The notes: a model not told the origin generated them from the letters alone. Positions 24,485 to 33,155 are shown, counted from the first letter of the stretch. The stretch is DNA of 64,000 nucleotides from UBA4742 sp002403895 (GCA_036823295.1 DAISGD010000004.1:1-64000); one strand, 5' to 3'. Made by a program: numbers and translations.

Positions 24485-24733
24485 CCCCCCGGTCTATCGG
24501 GTGCACGGTCGGGTGCGTCGAAAGCATCGCGGGCCCGATCCTGCAGGTCGCTCTGGCTGGCGGCGTCGGTCAGCTTCGATGACTTCTGTTGATCGACGAT
24601 CGTCTCGAACCGTCCGCTGGCCGCTTCGAAGCGGGAGATATCAGAAATCTTGGCCAGGACTACGCCGTCGGGGTCTCGGTGGTGGTCGAGGCGAACGGCT
24701 TCAAGATCGGGCGCCAGCGACCGATGGAAGAAC
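24485..24733. other. Intergenic region between LLM oxidoreductase and GGDEF-EAL genes
   Basis: A divergent intergenic region of 249 bp. It is less GC-rich than its surroundings and must hold the promoters of both flanking genes. A short minus-strand frame here reads plausibly as protein (MFFHRSLAPDLEAVRLDHHR onward), but it has no start support and runs into the neighbouring gene in another frame, so it is not called. GGAAG at about 24726 may serve as ribosome binding site for the downstream gene. No convincing hairpin was found. Confidence 0.4.
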
Positions 24734-27169
24734 ATGGATAAGGGCCAGAATCCCCTCCGAGCCCGGCGGGTGCGTCCCGGAGACCTGGGCTCGAGCTCGG
24801 GGAACGGGGATCACTTCGACCGCCAGGGGACGCTGCGCGAGGCGGTGCGACTAGGGGTCTGCCGTGAGGATCGTGCCCAACTGGAGACGCTCGCTCGCTT
24901 CGCGTTCGCCAGTCCGGGCTTCCGTGCCGTCACCACGGTGCGCCTGGGCGAGGACCGGGCGACCGCCGCACGCTTCGAGGTGGTGCACACCGACGAGGGG
25001 GTCGTGGTTGGACTCCTCCCTGCCGTCGGGCCTGATCTCCGGAGCACCGCGGTGGCCGTCACCGCGCCGGCCGACGCCGACGCCACCGAACCCGAGGCTC
25101 TCCCCACCGCCGTCGACCCCACCGCGGATCTGGCCCACCTGTTGGAGTCGGTGGCCGATGAGACTCCTGACCTGATGGCGACGTTCGCGCCCATCAGCTG
25201 GCAGATGCGTTGGGCGAACCCCGCGCTGCGCGACTGGCTCCATGTGCCGGGGTGGGCATCGCCGCCCCTGGTCGAGTTGCTCGACGAACAATCGCAGGGG
25301 CACTTCGTGGTGAAGGTCCTGCCGAATCTGCTCAGCCAGGGCTGGTGGCACGGGGAGTTGTACCTGGTCGGCCCGGATGTGGAACCCATCACGACCTCGT
25401 CCACGCTCGTTGCCTGTCGGGCGGCCAGCGGCGAGATCGCCGCCCTCGTGTTGTCAGCCCAACGAGTTCGCCCCGATCAGATCCGTCGCCAGCGCCGCTC
25501 GCAAGACGAGCAGTTCGCCGCGCTGGTCGAGCACGTGAGCGACCTCATCGCGGTGGTGGAGCCGGGTGGGTCCATCCGCTACGCCAGCCCCGCGGCGGCG
25601 ACCATGCTTGGCTACACGCCGGGCGAGCTGACCGACAGCCCGCTGGTCGACCTCCTCCATCCCGATGACCGGACCGAGGACATCGCCTCGCTGGTACGAG
25701 CTGATGACGATGGCAACGGGGAGCCGGTCAGCCTCCGGTTGCATGCCTCCGACGGGAGCTGGAGGTTCATCGAAACGGTGGTGTCCGACCTTACGGAGAA
25801 TGCGGCCATCGGCGGCTTCGTGCTGAACGCCCGTGATGTCACCGAACGGGTGAAGGCCTACGAGAAGCTGACGGAATTCGTCTACAACGACCGCGACACC
25901 GGGCTGCCCAACCGGCTCCGGCTGGTGGATCGGCTCACGACCCTGCTCGAAGCGGGCACGCCGGGCGGCACCGCGGTCGTGCTCATTGATCTGGACGGGT
26001 TCCGTATGGTCAACGAGGCGCATGGGAACGCCGCCGGTGACGCGCTGTTGAAGGAGGTGGCCGCTCGGCTGGTCGACGCCGCCGGCGCGGGAGGCATGGT
26101 CGCCCGGCTGGGGAGCGACGAGTTCGCGGTGGCCCTTTCGGACGTGGACGAGGAGGGAGTGGCCCTTCGCGCTGCTGACGCGCTGCGCGTGCTGCTCTCC
26201 CATCCGTTCGACCTCGATGGTCGTTGGCTCCGGCTCACCGCCAGCGTCGGCGTGGTGCTGGCCGGTGCCGGTGACGAGGCCGATGAGCTGTTGAGCCGAG
26301 CTAATCAGGCGGCAGGTCTGGCCAAGCGGGGCGGAGGTAACCGGACCGAGATGTGGGGTTCGGACGCCGCGCAGCGGGAGCAGCGGCGGCGCACGGTCGA
26401 GTCCCAGCTCCGGGCGGTGGTCGAAGAGGGAGTCCTGCCCGTCCACTACCAGCCCATCGTGTCGCTGGCTGACGGGTCGGTGTCGGGGGCCGAGGTGTTG
26501 TTGCGGGTGCGAGACGGGATCGGCGAGTTGTTGAACCCGGCCGAGTTCGTGGAAGCAGCGGAGTCCTCCGGCCTCATCTCCCGCCTCGGCGGGCAGATCC
26601 TGCGGGTCACCTGTGAACAGTTGTCGTTGTGGGATGCCCAGCTCCGCAACCTCGCCCCGGACTATGTCTCGGTCAACATCTCGCCCCGTCAGCTGCTCGA
26701 CCCCGGGCTGGCGACGCAGGTCATCACCGCCCTCGAGGCCAGCGCCATCGACCCGAGCCGGCTCCGACTCGAGCTCACGGAGAGCACCGTGATCAGCCAG
26801 GAGCAGATCATCGGCGATCGCATCTCGTTCCTGCGAGACCTGGGGGTCCGGGTGGGCCTCGATGAGTTCGGTGCCGGGTTCTCCACGCTCAACTACCTGA
26901 AGCGATTCCTCATCGACTTCGTGAAGATCGACCGCAGCCTGATCGCCGGGCTCGGCGTCGACGAGCGCGACACGGCCATCGTGCGGGCCACGGTGCAGTT
27001 GGCCCACAGCCTGGGTATCAGCGTCATCGCGGTGGGCGTCGAGACCGAGGAGCAACTCGACGTGGTTCGCAGCCTGGGGTGCAACGCGGCGCAGGGGTAC
27101 TACTTCGCCGCCCCGCGCTCGGCGGACGAGTTCGGCCAGGACCTCACCGTCGGAGTCGCCCCGCGCTGA
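24734..27169 (+). CDS. PAS-GGDEF-EAL protein with degenerate catalytic motifs
   Basis: An 811-residue soluble signalling protein. A poorly conserved PAS-like region lies at about 130-245 and a clear PAS domain at 258-378 (ISDLIAVV-like start, AAATMLGYTPGELT). GGDEF covers about 380-545 and EAL about 552-798. Signature residues deviate: GSDEF (460-464) replaces GGDEF with no RxxD inhibitory site before it, and EVL (587-589) replaces EAL. GLDEFGAGFSTL replaces the DDFG form, and AVGVET replaces AEGVET. KIDRSLI and QGYYFAAP are kept. Phosphodiesterase or cyclase activity is therefore doubtful; it may be a c-di-GMP sensor. ATG 24734 is chosen over TTG 24650 for its upstream GGAAG. It stands beside gatCAB without an obvious link. 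Confidence 0.9.
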   Translation: MDKGQNPLRARRVRPGDLGSSSGNGDHFDRQGTLREAVRLGVCREDRAQLETLARFAFASPGFRAVTTVRLGEDRATAARFEVVHTDEGVVVGLLPAVGPDLRSTAVAVTAPADADATEPEALPTAVDPTADLAHLLESVADETPDLMATFAPISWQMRWANPALRDWLHVPGWASPPLVELLDEQSQGHFVVKVLPNLLSQGWWHGELYLVGPDVEPITTSSTLVACRAASGEIAALVLSAQRVRPDQIRRQRRSQDEQFAALVEHVSDLIAVVEPGGSIRYASPAAATMLGYTPGELTDSPLVDLLHPDDRTEDIASLVRADDDGNGEPVSLRLHASDGSWRFIETVVSDLTENAAIGGFVLNARDVTERVKAYEKLTEFVYNDRDTGLPNRLRLVDRLTTLLEAGTPGGTAVVLIDLDGFRMVNEAHGNAAGDALLKEVAARLVDAAGAGGMVARLGSDEFAVALSDVDEEGVALRAADALRVLLSHPFDLDGRWLRLTASVGVVLAGAGDEADELLSRANQAAGLAKRGGGNRTEMWGSDAAQREQRRRTVESQLRAVVEEGVLPVHYQPIVSLADGSVSGAEVLLRVRDGIGELLNPAEFVEAAESSGLISRLGGQILRVTCEQLSLWDAQLRNLAPDYVSVNISPRQLLDPGLATQVITALEASAIDPSRLRLELTESTVISQEQIIGDRISFLRDLGVRVGLDEFGAGFSTLNYLKRFLIDFVKIDRSLIAGLGVDERDTAIVRATVQLAHSLGISVIAVGVETEEQLDVVRSLGCNAAQGYYFAAPRSADEFGQDLTVGVAPR

Positions 27170-27210
27170 ACGCGGCCCGATCGGATGCCAGGAGCCTGAT
27201 CGGGCCCATC

Positions 27211-27216
27211 TACGCT
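27211..27216 (+). promoter_or_regulatory. -10-like box TACGCT for gatCAB
   Basis: TACGCT ends 7 nt before ATG 27224 with no Shine-Dalgarno; a likely leaderless operon start. Pattern-based. Confidence 0.4.
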
Positions 27217-27223
27217 GGGCGCC

Positions 27224-27526
27224 ATGTCCGAACGCATCACCCGTGATGACGTCGCCCACGTGGCCACGCTGGCCAAGCTGGCATTGAGCGACGCCGAACT
27301 CGACGAATTCACCGATCAGCTCGCCGCCGTGCTCGACCATGCCGCCGACGTCGAGGCGCTCGACGTGGCCGATGTCGCACCCACCGCCCACCCCTACCCC
27401 CTGGCCAACGTGCTGCGCGCCGATGAGCTCGCCCCCACCCTGGACCGCGACGAGGTCCTGGCTCAGGCGCCGGCGGTGACCGACGGCCGCTTCCTCGTTC
27501 CGGCCATCCTGGGGGAGGAGCCGTGA
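27224..27526 (+). CDS. gatC: Glutamyl-tRNA(Gln)/aspartyl-tRNA(Asn) amidotransferase subunit C
   Basis: A 100-residue GatC. ITRDDVAHVATLAKLALSDAE at the N-terminus and the C-terminal LRADELAPTLDRDEVLAQAP plus GRFLVPAIL are classical. GatC bridges GatA and GatB and stabilises the GatCAB complex, which makes Gln-tRNA(Gln) and/or Asn-tRNA(Asn) by transamidation. It is first in a compact gatC-gatA-gatB operon: its TGA overlaps the GTG of gatA (GTGA). Confidence 0.96.
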   Translation: MSERITRDDVAHVATLAKLALSDAELDEFTDQLAAVLDHAADVEALDVADVAPTAHPYPLANVLRADELAPTLDRDEVLAQAPAVTDGRFLVPAILGEEP

Positions 27527-28989
27527 CCCCGCCTGAGTCGGCGCGATCACTGGCCGCCGCCCCGCCGCTCGGCACCGCCGCTGACATCGCCCGCTCGGTG
27601 CGAGCCGGCGAGCGATCGGCCCGCGAGGTGGTGGACGCTCACCTCGCCACCGTGGCGGCCAACGAGGCCGAGGTGCACGCCTTCAACCTCGTGCTGGCCG
27701 ACGAGGCGCGCGCCGCAGCCGACGTGCTCGACCGGCGCATCGCCGCCGGGGAGGATCCCGGCCCCCTCGCCGGGGTCCCGGTCGCCCTCAAGGACAACCT
27801 CTGCACGCGGGGAATCCCCACCACGTGCTCGTCCAAGATCCTCGACGGGTGGTGCCCGCCCTACGACGCCACCGTGGTCCAGCGTCTGGCCGGTGCCGGG
27901 GCCATCGCCATCGGCAAGACCAACCTCGACGAGTTCGCCATGGGCAGCTCGACGGAGAACTCGGCCTTCGGTGCCACTCGGAACCCCCACGATCCCAGCC
28001 GGGTGCCCGGGGGGTCCTCGGGGGGGAGCGCGGCGGCGGTGGCCGCCGGCTTCGTCCCCATCTCGCTCGGATCGGACACCGGGGGATCCATCCGCCAGCC
28101 CGCCGCGCTGTGCGGGGTGGTCGGCCTCAAGCCGACCTACGGCCTCGTGTCGCGTTACGGGCTGATCGCCTTCGCCTCGTCCCTCGACCAGATCGGGCCG
28201 TTTTCGACCACCGTGGCCGATGCCGCTCTGCTGCTGGACGTCATCGCCGGTCATGATCCCCACGACTCCACCTCGATCCCCGAGCCGGTGCCGTCCTATT
28301 CCGACACCCTGGATCGCGGGGTCGAGGGATTGCGGATCGGGCTCATCACCGAGTTGATGGGCGACGGCATCGCCCCTGATGTGGCGGCCCGGGTCCGAGA
28401 GGCCGCCGCCGCCCTCCAGGCGGCGGGAGCAAGGGTCGGCGAGGCCAGCGTGCCGGCCGCCCTGCTCGGGCTCTCGGCCTACTACCTGATCGCCCCGGCC
28501 GAGGCCTCGAGCAACCTGGCCCGCTACGACGGCGTGCGTTACGGCCTGCGCGTCGATGCCCCCACCACCGGCGAGATGATGACGGCCACCCGCACCGCCG
28601 GGTTCGGAGCCGAGGTGAAGCGCCGCATCATGTTGGGCACCTATGCGCTGTCGGCCGGCTACTACGACGCCTACTACGGCAAGGCCCTCAAGGTGCGCAC
28701 GCTGATCATCCGCGATTTCGCCGCCGCCTACGAGCACTTCGACCTGTTGTTGTCACCGACGTCGCCCACTACCGCCTTCGCGCTCGGCGACAAGACGGCC
28801 GACCCATTGAGTATGTACCTCAACGACGTGTGCACCATCCCCACCAACCTGTCGGGCGACGCCGCCATCTCGGTCCCGTTCGGGACGGGCGACGATGGAC
28901 TGCCCGTCGGGGTGCAACTGCTCGCCCCGGCACTGGGTGAGGTCCCGTTGCTCCGAGCCGCCGCCGTGCTGGAAGAGGCCGCACCATGA
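27523..28989 (+). CDS. gatA: Glutamyl-tRNA(Gln) amidotransferase subunit A
   Basis: A 488-residue amidase-signature enzyme that releases ammonia from glutamine for the transamidation step. The catalytic triad is visible: Lys in GVPVALKDNLCTRG, and the two Ser in the signature GGSSGGSAAAVAAG and in LGSDTGGSIRQPAALCG. GLKPTYGLVSRYGLIAFASS and the C-terminal GLPVGVQLLAP complete the family pattern. GTG 27523 overlaps the gatC stop, and its own TGA overlaps the gatB start (ATGA), so all three subunits are translationally coupled. Normal length. Confidence 0.97.
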   Translation: MTPPESARSLAAAPPLGTAADIARSVRAGERSAREVVDAHLATVAANEAEVHAFNLVLADEARAAADVLDRRIAAGEDPGPLAGVPVALKDNLCTRGIPTTCSSKILDGWCPPYDATVVQRLAGAGAIAIGKTNLDEFAMGSSTENSAFGATRNPHDPSRVPGGSSGGSAAAVAAGFVPISLGSDTGGSIRQPAALCGVVGLKPTYGLVSRYGLIAFASSLDQIGPFSTTVADAALLLDVIAGHDPHDSTSIPEPVPSYSDTLDRGVEGLRIGLITELMGDGIAPDVAARVREAAAALQAAGARVGEASVPAALLGLSAYYLIAPAEASSNLARYDGVRYGLRVDAPTTGEMMTATRTAGFGAEVKRRIMLGTYALSAGYYDAYYGKALKVRTLIIRDFAAAYEHFDLLLSPTSPTTAFALGDKTADPLSMYLNDVCTIPTNLSGDAAISVPFGTGDDGLPVGVQLLAPALGEVPLLRAAAVLEEAAP

Positions 28990-30449
28990 GCGAACCTCTC
29001 ATCATCACCAGCGAGACCACCGGCACCGACTGGGAACTGGTGATCGGTCTCGAGGTCCATGCCGAATTGGCCACCGTCACCAAGATGTTCAGCGGCGCTC
29101 CCAACGTGTTCGGCGGCGAGCCCAACACGAACATCGACCCGGTCACTCTCGGCCTACCCGGCTCGTTGCCGGTGGTGAACCGCCGTGCCGTCGAGCTGGG
29201 GATCCGGGTGGGGCTGGCCCTCCAGTGCACGGTGCAGCGCAGCACGTTCGCGCGCAAGAACTACTTCTACCCGGACATGCCCAAGGACTACCAGATCTCC
29301 CAATACGACGAGCCGCTCAACGTGGATGGCTGGTTGGAGCTGCCCGACGGGACCCGCGCCGGAATCGAGCGGGCCCACCTCGAAGAGGACACCGGCAAGT
29401 CGAGCCATCAAGGGGGCGACGGGCGGATTCACGGCGCGGAGTCGTCCCTGGTGGACTACAACCGAGCCGGCGTGCCCCTCATCGAGATCGTGGGCCGTCC
29501 CGACCTGCACTCACCGGAGGACGCTCGGGCCTACGTGACCGAGCTGCGCTCGATCCTGGTGGCCATCGGTGCGTCGGACGGCAAGATGGAGGAGGGGTCG
29601 ATGCGGGTCGACGCCAACGTCTCCGTGCGCCGGGTGGGCGACGCCGAGCTGGGCACCCGTTGCGAGGTCAAGAACGTGAACTCCCTGCGCTCACTGGGGC
29701 GGGCCATCGACTTCGAGGCCCGCCGTCAGGTGGACGTCATCGAGGCGGGTGATCGAATCCATCAGGAGACCCGACACTGGGACGAGGACGCGGGGCGCAC
29801 CCGCGCCGGGCGCTCGAAGGAAGGGGCGGAGGACTATCGCTACTTCCTCGAGCCGGACCTGGTGGTGCTCGACCCGTCCCCCGAGTGGGTGGCCGAGATC
29901 GCCGCCACCCTGCCCGTGCTTCCCGCGGCGCGCCGAGCCCGACTGGCGGAGGCGGCAGGGGTGAGCCCGGCCGAGGTGACGCTCCACGTCGAGCGGGACC
30001 TCGACGAGTTGGCCCTCGCCGCCATCGGCGGCGGGGCCGATCCGGCCCGGGTGCTCAACCACATCGAGCACAACTTGGCCGTCGACGGCGCCTCGGGGCT
30101 CGATCCTGAGCACTTCTCGGCGTTGGTGCAGCTCGAGCTCGACGGCATCCTCACCGCCACGCAGGCCAAGCAGGTGCTGGCCGAGATGGTCACCTCGGGT
30201 GCGCACCCCGCTGATATTGCCAAGGGGCGCGGGTTCGAAGCCATGGATACGAGCGCACTGGAAGACGTGGTGGATGCGGTGATCGCCGAGAACCCCGGTG
30301 ACTGGGCCGAGTTCGTGGCGGGGGACGACAAGAAGCGGGGAAAGCTCACCGGGTTCTTCGTGGGCCAGGTCATGAAGGCGAGCAAGGGGCAGGCCGACGG
30401 CAAGGCCGTGACCGCGCTGCTGAACCAGCGCCGCACCCAGGTTTGTTGA
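28986..30449 (+). CDS. gatB: Aspartyl/glutamyl-tRNA amidotransferase subunit B
   Basis: A 487-residue GatB that phosphorylates the misacylated tRNA and transfers ammonia. WELVIGLEVHAELAT opens the kinase-like cradle domain. GLPGSLPVVNRRAVE, FARKNYFYPDMPKDYQISQYD and GSMRVDANVSVR (metal and active-site segments) are intact. CEVKNVNSLRSLGRAIDFEARRQ and RSKEGAEDYRYFLEPDL follow. The C-terminal YqeY-like tail ends with VMKASKGQADGKAV. In M. tuberculosis a pfkA lies between gatA and gatB; here they are directly fused by overlap. Confidence 0.97.
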   Translation: MSEPLIITSETTGTDWELVIGLEVHAELATVTKMFSGAPNVFGGEPNTNIDPVTLGLPGSLPVVNRRAVELGIRVGLALQCTVQRSTFARKNYFYPDMPKDYQISQYDEPLNVDGWLELPDGTRAGIERAHLEEDTGKSSHQGGDGRIHGAESSLVDYNRAGVPLIEIVGRPDLHSPEDARAYVTELRSILVAIGASDGKMEEGSMRVDANVSVRRVGDAELGTRCEVKNVNSLRSLGRAIDFEARRQVDVIEAGDRIHQETRHWDEDAGRTRAGRSKEGAEDYRYFLEPDLVVLDPSPEWVAEIAATLPVLPAARRARLAEAAGVSPAEVTLHVERDLDELALAAIGGGADPARVLNHIEHNLAVDGASGLDPEHFSALVQLELDGILTATQAKQVLAEMVTSGAHPADIAKGRGFEAMDTSALEDVVDAVIAENPGDWAEFVAGDDKKRGKLTGFFVGQVMKASKGQADGKAVTALLNQRRTQVC

Positions 30450-30516
30450 GGTATCGCCTGGACGGGTCAACGCTCTAGGGTGTCGTCGGGCTGGATCCAC
30501 GTGACTGGGAGTGAAG

Positions 30517-31053
30517 ATGAAGACCACCAAGGTGTCGGCTATGGCCCTGGCTTGTCTGTTGACGCTGGGCGCGGTGGCGTGCGGGAGCAAGAAGAGTTCC
30601 GATGCCGTCAACGCGGACAGCGGCGCCTTCGCCGAGAAGCAGTCCGATTCGGGCGGGACGTCGTCGACCAGCAAGGACACCAGCCTCGCCTCTGGCCTTG
30701 ATGCCCTCGGTGCATCGGGTGAGTGCCTGCAGACCTCGCTGGCGTACGCCGCCCTGCTCCTGGAGCCGCTCGGCTTCGCCGGTGGTGCCAGCCAGGATGA
30801 CCTCAACCAGTTCGAGCAGCAGACCCAGGACCTCAAGGCCAAGATCCCCGACGAGATCAAGGGCGAGTTCGAGACGGTGGCCGACGCCTACAAGGCCTAC
30901 GGTGACGAGCTCAAGGGCTTGGACTTCAGCGACCTACTGAACCCCGACACCCAGAAGAAGCTCGAGGATGCGTCGGCCCAGATCAACAGCCCCGAGGTGA
31001 AGGCCGCCCAGGACAAGATCGAGGCCTACTTCAAGGACAAGTGCGGCAACTAG
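30517..31053 (+). CDS. Putative lipoprotein, helical
   Basis: A 178-residue exported protein. The N-terminal KTTKVSAMALACLLTLGAVAC is a signal sequence ending in an acceptable lipobox (AVA-C), followed by a low-complexity Ser/Lys/Asp linker (about residues 23-55). The mature part is predicted mostly alpha-helical (QDDLNQFEQQTQDLKAKI, EFETVADAYKAYGDELKGL) and has two cysteines that may pair. I do not recognise the family. ATG 30517 is preferred over GTG 30511 because GGGAG at 30507-30511 is correctly spaced only for the ATG. A TAGGGT box at 30476-30481 may be its -10 element. Confidence 0.65.
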   Translation: MKTTKVSAMALACLLTLGAVACGSKKSSDAVNADSGAFAEKQSDSGGTSSTSKDTSLASGLDALGASGECLQTSLAYAALLLEPLGFAGGASQDDLNQFEQQTQDLKAKIPDEIKGEFETVADAYKAYGDELKGLDFSDLLNPDTQKKLEDASAQINSPEVKAAQDKIEAYFKDKCGN

Positions 31054-31087
31054 GACAAATCATCGGACAGCAGGTGGTGTGGCGCCC

Positions 31088-31093
31088 TAGAAC
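31088..31093 (+). promoter_or_regulatory. -10-like box TAGAAC for the Eis-like gene
   Basis: TAGAAC ends 6 nt before ATG 31100; a weaker match than the TANNNT boxes but with the same spacing. Pattern-based. Confidence 0.3.
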
Positions 31094-31099
31094 AGGGCG

Positions 31100-32323
31100 A
31101 TGACGTTCGAGATCCGCACCCTTTCCGAGACGGACTTGGAGGCCACCGTGGCCGTCGATGGTGCCGCCTTCTCCCAGGTCCCGCCCGAGACTGAGCACGC
31201 CGGAATCCGGGCCACCACCGACTGGGATCGCATGTTCGGGGCCTTCGAAGGTGACGCACTGCGGGGGATGACGGGCGCCTACGCCGTGGAGGTCACCGTG
31301 CCCGGTCCCGTGACCATGGCGACCTCGGGGGTCACGGCGGTCGGGGTGCTGCCGACGCATCGTCGGCGCGGCATTCTCCGCGCCCTCATGGCCCATCAGT
31401 TGGACGATGTCGCCGCCCGGGGCGAGTCGGTGGCCATCCTGAACGCCTCGGAGGCCACCATCTACGGCCGTTTCGGGTACGGGATCGCCAGCCGGTCGCG
31501 GTCGGTGGCCATCGCCAGGGGCCGTTCGACGTTCGCGTCGCCGGTGGACGAGGGGCTGCCCCTCCGACTGCTGTCCCGGTCCGAGGCGGCCGATCTGGCG
31601 CCGGGGTGGTTCGACACCTACCGCCGCCAGAAGCCCGGGGAGATCAACCGTCCTACCACCTGGTGGCCGCTGGTGTTCGGCGAGACCCAGACCTGGAAGG
31701 GCGGCGGGGAGATGTTCATCGTCGCCTGTGAGCCAATGGACCCGGCGATTCCCGGCGGGTATGCCATCTACAAGGTGAACCGGGACGGGCCGGCGGGCTC
31801 GTGGATCCTCCAGGGGCGCGAGGTCGTGGCCGCCGACCCCGAGGTGGCCGCCGCGCTCTGGCGCTACCTCCTCGACGTGGACCTGGTGGAGACCGTGGAA
31901 ATGGCGACGAGCGCCGTCGACGACCCGCTGCGTTGGCGCCTGGCCGACTGGGGGGCGATGACCGTCACCGCGGAGCACGACTACCTGTGGGTGCGGATCA
32001 TCGATGCTGCCGACGCGCTGGCCCAGCGGCGCTACCGGGTCGCCGACGCGCTGGTGGTGGAGATCGTCGACGGCTTCCGGCCGGCCCACGCCGGGTGCTA
32101 CCGGGTGGAGGGTGATCCCACCGGCGCCGAGGCCGCCCGGGTGGACGCCGAGCCCGACCTGGTACTGGACGTCACCGCCCTCGGCTCTCTGTACCTGGGG
32201 GGAACCAGCGCGTCCGTGCTGGCCCACTCAGGCCGGGTCACCGAGCGCACCGCCGGCGCGCTGCGCCGGGCCGATCTGTTCTTCGGCTCGGACGTCGCGC
32301 CGTTCTGTGTCACCCCCTTCTGA
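31100..32323 (+). CDS. Eis-family GNAT acetyltransferase
   Basis: A 407-residue protein of the Eis (enhanced intracellular survival) family. The acetyl-CoA loop is VTAVGVLPTHRRRGILRALM. NASEATIYGRFGYGIAS contains the Tyr that acts as general acid in mycobacterial Eis. The chain ends in Phe (VTPF), matching the Eis C-terminal carboxylate that serves as general base. The second GNAT fold and the C-terminal SCP2-like domain (ALVVEIVDGFRPAHAG, LVLDVTALGSLYLGG) are present. Family members acetylate amines, including aminoglycosides at several positions. The natural substrate here is unknown and resistance should not be assumed. The last 14 bp overlap the convergent hydrolase. Confidence 0.9.
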   Translation: MTFEIRTLSETDLEATVAVDGAAFSQVPPETEHAGIRATTDWDRMFGAFEGDALRGMTGAYAVEVTVPGPVTMATSGVTAVGVLPTHRRRGILRALMAHQLDDVAARGESVAILNASEATIYGRFGYGIASRSRSVAIARGRSTFASPVDEGLPLRLLSRSEAADLAPGWFDTYRRQKPGEINRPTTWWPLVFGETQTWKGGGEMFIVACEPMDPAIPGGYAIYKVNRDGPAGSWILQGREVVAADPEVAAALWRYLLDVDLVETVEMATSAVDDPLRWRLADWGAMTVTAEHDYLWVRIIDAADALAQRRYRVADALVVEIVDGFRPAHAGCYRVEGDPTGAEAARVDAEPDLVLDVTALGSLYLGGTSASVLAHSGRVTERTAGALRRADLFFGSDVAPFCVTPF

Positions 32324-33041
32324 GCACCTCGGCGAACGCTTGGGGACCGGTCACCGGTGGGAGGTGCCCGCGGTCGACGCGGACGACCGTGGGCGGGCGG
32401 GGGAGCCGGGCCAGCATCTCCTCCTGCAGCGCGGCGGGTACCGGCCGATCACGCTGGTTGAGGATGTAGGTCAGCTCCACGGCGGGGGCGGCCAACCACG
32501 ACACCGGCTGGAAGTAGTGATGCAAGGTGTCGCGGACACAGCGGACCGGGTCGACCACGTAGGCCAGGGTGTCGTCATCGAGCGGCTCGCCGCCGTACGC
32601 GCCGCGGAACGACTCGGGATCGGACGGTGGGCCCGGTGTGGTGAGGACGATCCCGTCGCGCTGGGCCTGCTCGACGGCCATGATGACCCCGTCGCGGTGT
32701 CTTGGCTGCATGCAGTCGAGCCCACACCCGCCCTCCGGCGGTATCGAGGCGGCGTTGAGCACGACGTGGCTGACCCGATCTCCCATGCCGGCCAGCACGC
32801 CGGGGACGACGAGGCCGCCCGACGAGTGGGCCACCACCACGATGGGGTCGTCCAGTTCGGCGGCCTCGATGTCGGCCAGGACCGAGGCCACCTCGAGCTC
32901 GACGGTGAGGGTGGCCAGGTCGGCCTGCTTGTCGCCGCGGCCAGGGAGGTCCACCGCCAGGGCGGGTTGGTCGAGATGGGGCAACAGGCGGTCCCAGAAT
33001 CGGGCGGTGGTGCCGCCCCCGTGAATGAGCACGTAGGCCAT
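32310..33041 (-). CDS. Alpha/beta hydrolase
   Basis: A 243-residue alpha/beta-hydrolase. MAYVLIHGGGTTARFWDRLLPHL gives the oxyanion-hole HGGG near the N-terminus. VVVAHSSGGLVVPG holds the nucleophile Ser in an A-H-S-S-G elbow. The acid is likely in ILNQRDRPVP, and the catalytic His in VDRGHLPPVTGP near the C-terminus. Esterase or salicylate-esterase-like members share this pattern; the substrate is unknown. ATG 33041 is taken as start, because longer frames extend into the leuA leader region, which is clearly regulatory. It is divergent from leuA. Confidence 0.85.
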   Translation of the reverse strand: MAYVLIHGGGTTARFWDRLLPHLDQPALAVDLPGRGDKQADLATLTVELEVASVLADIEAAELDDPIVVVAHSSGGLVVPGVLAGMGDRVSHVVLNAASIPPEGGCGLDCMQPRHRDGVIMAVEQAQRDGIVLTTPGPPSDPESFRGAYGGEPLDDDTLAYVVDPVRCVRDTLHHYFQPVSWLAAPAVELTYILNQRDRPVPAALQEEMLARLPRPPTVVRVDRGHLPPVTGPQAFAEVLRRG

Positions 33042-33052
33042 GGCGAAACAGG

Positions 33053-33082
33053 TTGACAGATGGTGGCATCGCGGGTGACACT
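33053..33082 (+). promoter_or_regulatory. Promoter of the leuA leader
   Basis: A perfect -35 hexamer TTGACA (33053-33058) is followed after 18 bp by GACACT (33077-33082). The leader peptide ATG at 33090 lies 7 nt further on, at the expected transcription start. The promoter therefore appears to drive a leaderless leader-peptide mRNA that continues into leuA. Confidence 0.6.
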
Positions 33083-33089
33083 TCCTGGG

Positions 33090-33125
33090 ATGCATCCGTC
33101 GATCCACCTCCTTCTTCTCATGTAG
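33090..33125 (+). CDS. leuA leader peptide (Leu attenuator peptide)
   Basis: An 11-codon open frame, MHPSIHLLLLM, ending in TAG. Codons 7-10 are CTC CTT CTT CTC, four leucine codons in a row, as in classical leucine-operon leaders. It lies between the leuA promoter and an intrinsic terminator 30 bp downstream. When charged tRNA-Leu is scarce the ribosome should stall on these codons and block terminator formation. An in-frame GTG at 33075 would extend it by five codons, but lies inside the putative promoter. No Shine-Dalgarno is visible, in line with a leaderless start. Confidence 0.75.
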   Translation: MHPSIHLLLLM

Positions 33126-33151
33126 GCGAGTACCCTCCCGCGGTACCCGCC
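33125..33151 (+). promoter_or_regulatory. leuA attenuator, first hairpin
   Basis: Begins at the leader peptide stop. GGCG (33125-33128) and GTACC (33130-33134) pair with GGTAC (33142-33146) and CGCC (33148-33151), with one A-C mismatch between the two blocks: nine base pairs closing a 7-nt loop, CTCCCGC (33135-33141). The loop bases CTCCCG are a perfect complement of CGGGAG in the 3' arm of the terminator, so this region can compete with terminator folding. A ribosome stalled on the Leu codons would cover the 5' arm. Confidence 0.65.
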
Positions 33152-33155
33152 GAAG

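Noticed and set aside
24262..24735. Minus-strand frame reading MFFHRSLAPDLEAVRLDHHR onward
   Set aside because: Looks protein-like for about 75 residues but has no start support, overlaps the LLM gene in another frame, and has no recognised family.
31100..32323. Calling the Eis-like gene an antibiotic resistance gene
   Set aside because: The family acetylates many amines; sequence alone does not show that aminoglycosides are the physiological or even an accepted substrate.
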